Assembly: GCA_015657535.1 (NCBI GenBank)
Contig: JADHZB010001617.1
Span: forward strand, 1-44,061
Origin: Nephromyces sp. MM_2019
Taxonomy: Eukaryota; Apicomplexa; Aconoidasida; Nephromycida
Direction of reading: 5' to 3'
Length of the DNA: 44,061 nt
How positions within the stretch are numbered: position 1 is the first letter of the stretch; each line of letters begins with the position of its first letter. Below the pieces are notes generated by a model. The model was not told where the DNA came from. It worked only from the letters and a program-made list of their open reading frames with translations, and did no database searches. Made by a program: the position numbers and the translations under genes. Shown here piece after piece: positions 36,518 to 44,061 of the stretch.

Positions 36518-39006
36518 TTACAGCTCTGGTTCAGTAACGAATGCCCAATCCACGGAAATCCTCCTCTCCATGAACTCCTTATCATTCATTTCTGTAAAAA
36601 AAGCACGCACAAACATACAGTTTTAACACACGCAAATAATCTTCAAAAGAGGATATCTACAGCTTCTGGACTACAAGTGGATTGATGCAAAGGGTAGAGA
36701 TGTAAGACAAGTTATACGAGAAAAGAACAAATATATTCTAGAGAATATCAAGCTTACAAGACAGGACAGAGAGAGAGAGAAATATAAAAGGAACAAAAAG
36801 GACAAGAGAAACAGGTATGAAACGAAAAGTAGGCGATACAAAAGGCACAGCAGCCAAACATATCTAAAGAGATGGAAGCAGCAGCAAAGGTAGCAGAGGA
36901 CTATAGAGGCAAAATTAGCCAAACAAAGAGCAAGTATGAAAAAAAAAGAGAATAACATAAGAAGCAGAAAGTAAGCATAAAAAGGGAATAACCAAGAACA
37001 AGAAAGCAAAAAGGAGCAATCTCAGCACTAGAATAAGGTACATAAACTAAAGAAGCCAATTATAGCAAACACAAACATGAGATATTCACAAAAAATGCGT
37101 CAATTTCCTCAGCTTCAATCTCCCAATCACCTGCAATCGCTCTCTTCGCCTCTTCAAACTTGGAGTACTCAATGAGGACATAGCCCTTCACGTAGCCTGT
37201 CCTTCTATCAAGATTGTAATGAAGAGCCTTAATATTCCCAAACTCTTCAAATGCCTCATAAACTTCTTCCTCTGGGCAGTCTTCGCGAATTCCCGTCACA
37301 AAGATAATCCAGCCTTCAATAGCTGCAAAACAAGGAAGACAGCTGCAAATAATTAAGCAGAATCTCCCAACACACCTTGAAGAATCATGACCAGATATAT
37401 GTAAAAAAAACCATGCACACACCTCAAAGAAAAAACACGCAAACACCTCAAAGAATAAACAGAAAAAAAAATCACCACAGTTTTTACACATGAAATCACC
37501 ACACACACACCCTAAAAAACATCACATAAGCATCTCAAAAAAACTCCACACACAAGAATTATCACCTAAGAAATCACAAAATAGCAAAGAGTATAGACTG
37601 GGAGAACTTCGTTACAAAAAAAGCAATTTCACAAAAAGCCAGACTCATCAAATAAGAAAACAGCACACACACGCCCTTATAAGTGTGCTGGTTTCTCTCA
37701 TATCACTACCAAACGCCAGGCAAACGAGCAAAAAGTGCTCAGATAAAAATATTAGATACAAAACCATCCCAAATAGCACGTATCATATGGCAAAGTAGAT
37801 TATGCAGCACAAAAATGAAGGTAACTGAAAAAAACTACACGCACACACATACTTACACTGCAGCGGGCCGGATTTCCCCTTGGCTCCCTCCAAGCCTTCA
37901 AATACCCCAGAGGAGCCCTGATAACGCTTTTCCATTTCTTCATCCCATTCTCCTCTAGACTGCAGAGAGAAACATGTAGCAAGATGAAGCAAATGACTAG
38001 CATATATAAACTCGTAGACCTGAAATTCTTAATTATGCTTTTAGCCTAGGTTTTTTGCGTCTATATATCTAAAACTATCCCATCTTCCTCAACATATAAC
38101 GTGAAAAAGCCATATAAAATTACTAAAATACGCACACAAAAACGCAAAAATTTGCTAGCATAGCATAGCACACATTATATTGAATATTTGAAAAAAAGCA
38201 ATCTTCGGACACATTCGCATTCACAACTACACCTACTACACTCAAACACACACACACAGCAATATAAACACACGGTTCTTTGCAGCAGGATAAGCTTGAA
38301 ATAACGGTAATACTGAGGGGAGTACCACACACACACTCATTGCATGTCAGGAGTCCAATATAATTCGAAAGCTCTACAATTCATCAGCTTTTAACAGAGT
38401 GAGATTTCAGGTCAAATTATCAATATAAATAGCAAAGATAGGATTGTATATAAAAGGCGAATATTCAAAGCCTGAAGAGTGCGATTGTATGCAAAATCAG
38501 AAGATATCCCTCTTGAGCCAAAGAAGGATTGGCAGAATCAAGGCCAATAACAGAAAAAGTACACACGAAGAATGTGAGACACACATACATAGAATGTCAA
38601 AAGAATGTCACGCACACACACAGAATGGCGTGCACACAGAAGGTAACACACACATAGCCACAAATGCACACACAGATTAAGATAGTCCTGCATACCGCTC
38701 AAAACAGAGATTCCCATCATTTAAATGATAATATCATCAACACACAAGGAAAACACTTTTATACTCAAAGCAAATCCATTCAAAAGAAAAAGTCAAAGCT
38801 TTCTCTTCTTTATACCATCAGAATCTGTACACACGTACACACACACCTTTAAACGACCAATTTACCTTTTCTCCTCTTTTTCGATAATCCATTCCAGAGG
38901 CACCTATACCGCCTCCGCTTTTAGTCTGTCTCCTCGTTGAAGATGTGTGATGAGGGCGATAACCGTCCCTTTCGGGAGAACGGCTAAGACTAAGATCAGC
39001 AGACAT
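36518..39006 (-). CDS. RBM8A: Exon-junction complex RNA-binding protein Y14 (RBM8A), complete
   Basis: Y14 pairs with Mago in the exon junction complex placed on spliced mRNA, with roles in mRNA localisation, surveillance and translation. Minus-strand exons are 39006-38866, 37959-37857, 37322-37131 and 36591-36518 (phases 0, 1, 1), giving 169 residues. The domain order is typical: an arginine- and serine-containing N-terminus (1-47), the linker SRGEWDEEMEKRYQGS (48-63), GPLQSIEGWIIFVTGI with RNP2, LDRRTGYVKGYVLIEY with RNP1 (about 119-134), then RISVDWAFV near the end. Splice sites are strong (donors GTAAAT, GTAAGT, GTGATT; acceptors TTTCTCTCTGCAG, TTGTTTTGCAG, TTTTTTTACAG), and all phases agree. 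The protein ends TEPEL and lacks the Arg/Ser/Gly-rich tail seen after VDWAFV in animals. The last intron (36592-37130) is markedly pyrimidine-rich in the transcript. A search for a Mago partner elsewhere in the genome would fit this role. Confidence 0.96.
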
Positions 39007-39240
39007 TCTCTTCTTGAAAAGAAAAAAAAACTCAAAAATTGCAAATTGGTGTACGTTTTAGATGAAGAAGAGGAAGTAGTTGAGGGGTATATGTAGGAGA
39101 GAGGTAAGCGGGAGAGATTAGACCAGATTGATAAAGAAGGGGGAGTACACAGCAAAAAGAGAAAAGAAGAGGAAGCTAAGCAGTGCGTGTTCGTTAGTGG
39201 AGCTTTTCCCTGGATGAGAAGGCAAAAATACGTGTCATAT

Positions 39241-39474
39241 TGGTGTGTTGTGTGTGTGGTGTGTGTGGTGTGTGTGGTGTGTGTGGTGTGTGTGGTGTGT
39301 GTGGTGTGTGTGGTGTGTGTGGTGTGTGTAGTGTGCGTAGTGTGTGTGGTGTGTGTGGTGTGTGTGGTGTGTGTGGTGTGTGTGGTGTGCGTGGTGTGTG
39401 TGGTGTGTGTGGTGTGTGTGGTGTGTGCGGTGTGTGTGTGTGTGCGGTGTGTGTGGTGCGTGGTGTGTGGGTGT
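39241..39474 (+). repeat. 9-bp GT-rich minisatellite, about 25 copies
   Basis: The unit TGTGTGGTG is repeated almost without change, with a few GCG or GTAG variants. It lies about 235 bp upstream of the RBM8A start codon. Because 9 is a multiple of 3, all frames stay open and give false Val-Cys-Gly or Thr-His repeat proteins on the two strands. Confidence 0.97.
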
Positions 39475-40739
39475 TTCGCCATGTGCACTTCGCTGTGTGG
39501 GCAGTACGTGCTGGAAGTGAGTGTATAGTTTTTTGTCTGCAGTTAGGTCTGTGTAGCCGTGCTTATCCCTGTATACGGTAGGTGCTCGTGTATATGGGAG
39601 GTAAATGCAGAGGATAAGCGTGTGCTGCAGGCGCGTGTGTTAGGCATGTGTGGGAATTGTGTGGGAGTTATGTTTCTTGGCATGTTTGTAGAAATTGTGT
39701 ATTCGGGATATGTGCCTTGCAGGTGTGTGTATCATTGTTATTGCTTATACGGGGGTATGTTTGTGAGGTGAGTGAATCGTTGTATATGGTAGATGTGTGC
39801 ATCGGTGTGTGTCAGCGTGTTTATGCATCAATGTGTGTGCAAAAATGTGTGTGCATCGGTGTGAGCACAATAACATCCGGAAATTAGCATGTGCAAATTG
39901 GTGTGTGCATCGGCGTGCGTGCACCTGTTTGTGTCCATCAGTATGTATGTGCGTGGGTATACATACAGTAACCTTGCTTCAAAACAAAAGAGCAATCTGC
40001 CGTGTGTACGCATCTTCGTGTTAACTGTTAGAACTACACGTATTGTGTGTGTGTAAGAATCCTCTATGCTTATCAAGCTTTTCTGCTGCTTCTCATCCCA
40101 CTAGGCGTGTGTGTGCCACTTTTTCAACGAGTTTGCTCTCACTAATGAGCGAAACTTATGAAATCTACCAGTCTTAACGTGTATACACACACACAACAGT
40201 TTTCATTGCTGACGTCATTCTCTTTGATATCGCCCTCTCAGACGCTATGACTTGCCAAGCGTTTCAGCCTCTTCTTTCGGCATTTTAAAGTTCGTTTTCT
40301 TCGCTGCTTCCTCATATCAAAACTTGAATTATTCATGCAAAAACAGCGTTCTTTCATGTTTTGTCTGCTCACTAGAATAAGATCAATCAACAGCATTTTA
40401 ATGCACCTCGCTATGTGCACTAAAAGTCTTCATTTTCATCATGTTTTTTGCATTTACAGTTTAGCGTCTTCATTGACACTTTCATCATTTGCTCACTTCA
40501 TATTCATCTTCCTTTGCTCGCCTCATCTTCTTGCTTTTTCTCTATAAAAGCCGTAAATAGCAGGAAATCTCGTCAGATAAGGTAATCGTAGCGAAGAAAC
40601 TACTTTGAAAGCTTTCATGCCTTCAAAGCAGCCTTTGTGGCTTCAAGAGGTTTGGAGACATCCGCTTAGTTGGGGATTTACCACAATCAGTGGTAGCATT
40701 GCTACCGTACACACACGCTGGTTGTGATCCAGAGAAGCA

Positions 40740-40975
40740 CACAGGCATGATATGTAAGATACACACAGAAACGCGAGATGTGATCCATACACACACACAC
40801 ATCAACATGTGACGTCATCCGGACATACACATGCGATGTAACCCGGGTACAAACATACGATATTGCACACACAAGCATGTGATGCGATCCAAACACACAC
40901 GATGTAGCCCGAGCAGAAACACATGGTTCGCATATACACAAGATGCGATTCATATGCACATACATGGAAGAACTG
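40740..40975. repeat. Degenerate CA-rich tandem repeat with a GATG(T/C)GATCC-like core
   Basis: Phrases such as GCGAGATGTGATCC, GTGACGTCATCC, GCGATGTAACCC, GTGATGCGATCC and GATGTAGCCC recur about every 30-40 bp between CA runs. Six or seven units are visible. No open frame is conserved. The GACGTCA in one unit is probably incidental. Confidence 0.65.
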
Positions 40976-41777
40976 GAAAAAGATCCATCCCAACCACTAG
41001 GTTTCTCCATGCTTCTGGCGTAGATCCAACTATCTCTCAGGGGGGGTATATTACTCCGCAGGAAACACCATAAGAGGCTACCCACTGCATCTTCATGCCA
41101 CACTGTAATTCATCATTGCCGGAGGGCTTCAGACACCTCTAAGCTTCCTCCAATCAGAGGTATAGACACACCAGTCCCATCTCCTTATCATCAGCTAGAT
41201 AATCGAACAGCGACCAGTGAAACCAGTGAAAAACGATAATCTGTGAAGCAGCAAGCCATAGGGGCACCAAAAACCCTAAACCTTCGCTTGTAGTATTAAA
41301 ACATATACCCTGCCCTTCCACCCTTCTTAGACTACCTCCACCAAACCCCCCAATAGCAACTTAAACCTCTTACCGGAGCTCAGCCTTGAGCTATACCCCT
41401 CTCTCCTCTGAAGCTATCCACAGTTCTCCGCTTAGGCTACCCCCCTCCACCACCAAACCCCCCAAACCAAAAAGGGGAGTGAATGCCTCCAACGGCATCT
41501 GTGATTAGCCTATCAGACTTAATATTTAAGCTGAAGAGCTTACTTAAGCAACCCTTCTATTGTAAACAAGAATTCTCCATGCCAACAATACGCACACCTA
41601 ATACACATAAAACCTCCCCCCTTTCATCTCACTCAAATCCCCACTTAAAGAACACACACCCCCTCTCCTTACACACACAAGCCCATATCTACTCATACTC
41701 TTTCTGCTAGTTTCCTCTAACTCTTCAATATATAATAAGTATTTATTTCGGTTATAGAGGGCACTACAGCATAAAAA

Positions 41778-41949
41778 TTATGCAGCCTCTACTCGCAGCT
41801 GAGAAGGCTTTGCTGTCTTCTTTAGTTCCACCCGGAAGATTGCTGCCCCGAAGCTTTTGTGCTTAGCAGAGGTTGCCAGCCCCTGTTACATACATTCAAG
41901 CATTCCTAGGCACACACATACTTCAGCAGGTCCAAACAACCTGGCGGGC
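41778..41949 (-). CDS. Possible terminal two exons of an unidentified minus-strand gene
   Basis: Segment 41949-41922 follows a TTTAG acceptor and ends at a GTATGT donor. Segment 41882-41778 follows an ACAG acceptor and ends in TAA. Joined in phase they read PARLFGPAEGLATSAKHKSF, then GAAIFRVELKKTAKPSQ and a stop. An AATAAA lies about 30 bp further on (41747-41742, minus strand). The short intron (39 nt) and the absence of any upstream exon make this weak; it may be chance. It does not connect in phase to the RdRP exon at 42206, which has its own stop. Confidence 0.15.
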
Positions 41950-42205
41950 CTAAATACTCCAATATACGTGTCTAGCACATATCCCCAGATGCACACACAC
42001 TTTGGGTTGTATATACAAAATTGAAGACAAATTAAAAAAAAGGTGTGCACACACTCAAGAAAAGGGTTTACAAGCAGTTAAACGCGAACCCACACTTCAC
42101 TATGGACACACACACCTCATTATGGACACACATCCCCCCCTCTACGCACACCCAATTTCCTCCACACACGCACACATGGAGAGCCCTCAACTCGTCGCTG
42201 CGATT

Positions 42206-43317
42206 TCAGCTGTTGATGCAGCTTCGTTTCATCTCTCCGAGAAGAAACCCAAAGAAAACCCACGGAAAGGAGAGGAAACGCTTCTCTTCATCCACTTGCT
42301 CAAAGGCTATGGTATAAGCAGTGAAGTAGGAAGCACTAGCTACCGTATAGTAATAAGCATCACAGGCTGAGCCATCAAGCCCTAGATGCTTTATTATATC
42401 TCTCTCCAGCTTCTCCTTATAACCCAGTAGATCTAGCTGTGTGCAAAAGTTGGGTGGAAAAAATAGTAAGAAAAAAAGGGCACAAACATATGATTCTATA
42501 TAGAGATGATATATTGAGAGAGATTTACACTGATATGCACACACACACACACACATACAGATATAAGCACACACATATACAGATATGCACATGCACCCGC
42601 AACAACACCCATAAAAATACACACAAAGCTAACCATTGACACCTACATATCCATACACAAAGACGCCCACATACCTACACACGCACACACGCACGCAGCA
42701 ACTCACACATACATACATACCCGCCCACACACGCACACACGCACACAGCAACTCACACATACATACATACCCGCCCACACACGCACACACGCACACAGCA
42801 ACTCACACATACATACATACCCACCCACACACGCACACACGCACACAGCAACTCACACACCCACCTACATATGCACACAGCAACTCACACACCCACGCTC
42901 ACAGCAACTCACACACCCACCTACATATGCACACAGCAACTCACACACCCACCTACATATGCACACAGCAACTCACACACCCACCTACATATGCACACAG
43001 CAACTCACACACCCACACACACACATACCCGATACTCCACTACTTTCTTAATACCTTCAACTCCTCCATGTTTCGCGAGTTCTCATACATTCCAAATTTC
43101 CCTATGTTTATAGCTAACAAATCAGCTTCTTTGTGCACACCGTACTTAAACATCAGCAGTTTTAAGAAGGCATTCCACTGATAAACAAACTTCTTGACTT
43201 GCGCACACAGAGGAGCAAGGAGCTCTTTGCTTACATACATAAGACTCATATCTAACAGCGGAGAATCCTTTAAGGCGATGTCTGGATAAAATATCGGATG
43301 CCATGCAGGCAGCTTCT
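42206..43317 (-). CDS. Probable RNA-dependent RNA polymerase (RNA-silencing type), 3' two exons
   Basis: Eukaryotic RdRPs of the QDE-1/RDR family copy RNA into double-stranded RNA that feeds Dicer and Argonaute. Two minus-strand exons, 43317-43055 and 42436-42206, join in phase 0 and encode the last 163 residues. They match the layout of the family's C-terminal region: a short P-F-Y-P segment followed by SPLLDMSLMY; a helical part with WNAFLKLLMFKYGVHKEADLL; then AYYYTVASASYF and finally LSFPWVFFGFLLGEM, which corresponds to the conserved SFPW motif near the end of RDR proteins. The protein ends 16 residues after PW, as in relatives. Splice sites: acceptor CCCCCTTTCAG, donor GTATTA, acceptor CTTTTGCACACAG. 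The catalytic DxDGD part is not in the window and must lie to the right. The call rests on remembered motif spacing in a short, diverged tail. The intron between these exons (618 bp) is almost filled by CA-rich minisatellites. Confidence 0.6.
42663..43025. repeat. Two abutting minisatellites (50-bp and 32-bp units) in the RdRP intron
   Basis: About three and a half copies of a 50-bp unit (carrying GCAACTCACACATACATACA and a CCCGCCCAC junction) run from about 42663 to 42850. They pass into five or so copies of a 32-bp unit (GCACACAGCAACTCACACAC then CCACCTACATAT) up to about 43025, one of them shortened. Both units share CACAGCAACTCACACA, so one probably arose from the other. The plus-strand Thr/His frames across them are artefacts. 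Confidence 0.9.
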
Positions 43318-43324
43318 CTGAAAG

Positions 43325-43600
43325 GGGGATGAACAGGATGGGATCAGGGTGGGTGAGGAGGGTGGGAAAACTGGGGGTGAGGGGGGGTGTTAGCAAACTT
43401 GAGGTGGGGAAGAGCAAGCCTGAGGTGGGGGGAGAGCAAGCCTGAGGAAGGTTTTGTGGGTGAGAGAGAGGGTGAGATAACCTGAGGTGGGGGTAGATGA
43501 GAGGGGTGGGTTATCTTGAGATTGAGGGGGATGTGAAAGTGGTAAGCTAACAACTGAGGTGGGGTAATGGGGAGTGAGAGGAAGGGTTAAAGGAGGGATA
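43325..43600. repeat. G-rich degenerate repeat (GCCTGAGGTGGGG type)
   Basis: Units like GAGCAAGCCTGAGGTGGGG and TTGAGGTGGGG recur, with closely spaced runs of three to seven G on the plus strand. It sits just upstream (transcript sense) of the RdRP exon at 43317. There the transcript would be C/T-rich, running directly into the exon's acceptor. Minus-strand open frames rich in Pro, Ser and Leu are artefacts. Confidence 0.8.
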
Positions 43601-44061
43601 ACATGGAGATGATCAGAGTAGAAACTACCGCATAATAACATCCTTTAGAGCCGCAATAAGGTGTGTAATCTAGAGCATCTTTGCGAAGGGAACATCTCGT
43701 AGAGAGGGGGGTAGAGAGGCGAAACCATATACAATGATTAAGTTGTGCGTTATGCTACGCTTATACTACTGTAGAAAACACGAGCTTTCTCAAATCATTG
43801 CTAAGCATTAGATGGCTAGGGATTTTTCAGAGTGTAAAGTTAAGGAGAAAGAACTCTTTGCATGGTTTAAGCCTCAAAACAGACTATAAAGCATGCGAGG
43901 ATTTCTATACTGATCACATGTTTCAATCAAAAGATATGCAATTTAGTGTATAAAACCAGGTGGGTGTGTGTGTGTGCGTGGATGTGGGTGTGGGGGTGTG
44001 CGTGCATGTGTGTTACTCTAGGTGTATTTGGGTGACTCTAGGTGTGTGTGTGTGTGCGTGG
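43601..44061. other. Right edge, presumably RdRP intron; no exon recognised
   Basis: No RdRP-like exon was found on the minus strand up to the edge. The last 100 bp are a GT-rich microsatellite in which GACTCTAGGTGT or TACTCTAGGTGT occurs twice, near 44014 and 44033. Position 43318 onward should be intron of the RdRP gene if that model is right. Confidence 0.45.

Larger units (their letters stand above)
39007..42205. other. Repetitive spacer upstream of RBM8A and downstream of the RdRP
   Basis: From about 39180 to 40060 the plus strand is G/T-rich, including a 9-bp minisatellite and many GTGTGTGC-like runs. Around 40060-40600 it is T/C-rich. From about 40690 on it is A/C-rich with CA runs and degenerate repeats. 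A duplicated CCACCAAACCCCCC phrase occurs near 41338 and 41450. The only coding hint is a pair of small minus-strand segments at 41778-41949. Confidence 0.5.

Noticed and set aside
39187..39581. Long open frames encoding Val-Cys-Gly or Thr-His repeats on both strands
   Set aside because: They come from a 9-bp repeat that keeps all frames open; there is no non-repeat coding part.
40702..41103. 133-codon minus-strand frame starting MWHEDAVGS
   Set aside because: More than half translates CA-rich repeat; the non-repeat start has no recognised motif or clear splice sites.
41268..41285. Telomere-like CCCTAAA near 41273
   Set aside because: Only one copy, with no tandem array, so it does not mark an internal telomere repeat.
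42636..43181. Thr/His-rich open frame of 181 codons on the plus strand
   Set aside because: It is the translation of CA-rich minisatellites inside the RdRP intron and runs antisense over an RdRP exon.
1..44061. Transposon, retroelement, CRISPR array or rRNA gene
   Set aside because: No reverse transcriptase, transposase or integrase motifs, no terminal repeats and no conserved rRNA segments were seen on either strand by eye.

Overview
The window is eukaryotic nuclear DNA. It holds five recognisable protein-coding genes plus one tentative gene. The coding parts are broken into small exons (about 30-270 bp, plus one 1.9 kb exon), separated mostly by GT-AG introns of about 0.26-1.5 kb. Introns and spacers are AT-rich and full of microsatellites and degenerate minisatellites. 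The P0 exons read like apicomplexan P0. A striated-fibre assemblin gene and a probable RNA-silencing type RNA-dependent RNA polymerase also fit an alveolate, most plausibly a coccidian or coccidian-like apicomplexan. The placement rests on remembered family patterns, not on a search.

Layout from left to right: (1) 357-2508, minus strand: ribosomal stalk protein P0 (RPLP0), the first four exons, running off the left edge. (2) About 2.5-7.6 kb: a non-coding spacer with a purine-rich tract, a G-rich degenerate tandem repeat and a 113-bp duplication. (3) 7566-12137, minus strand: a tentative six-exon membrane protein, put together from phase-compatible open segments. (4) 12.1-16.7 kb: spacer. (5) 16655-21930, plus strand: a complete six-exon adenine/adenosine deaminase. 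(6) 21.9-27.6 kb: spacer with no recognisable gene. (7) 27573-34347, plus strand: an SF-assemblin protein in seven exons with a polar N-terminal extension of about 595 residues. (8) 34.3-36.5 kb: spacer with a long GA-rich satellite. (9) 36518-39006, minus strand: a complete four-exon Y14/RBM8A exon-junction-complex protein. (10) 39.0-42.2 kb: GT-rich then CA-rich repetitive spacer with a possible pair of small exons. (11) 42206-43317, minus strand: the last two exons of a probable RNA-dependent RNA polymerase, running toward the right edge.

The genes do not form one pathway: they cover translation (P0), purine salvage (deaminase), the cytoskeleton and daughter-cell patterning (SFA), mRNA metabolism (Y14) and probable small-RNA biology (RdRP). 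Exons were joined by eye. In every gene the reading phase is kept across each junction, which is the main support for the models. The most interesting items are the RdRP fragment, the long extension on the assemblin, the unidentified membrane protein, and a strand asymmetry of introns that appears to follow transcription direction.
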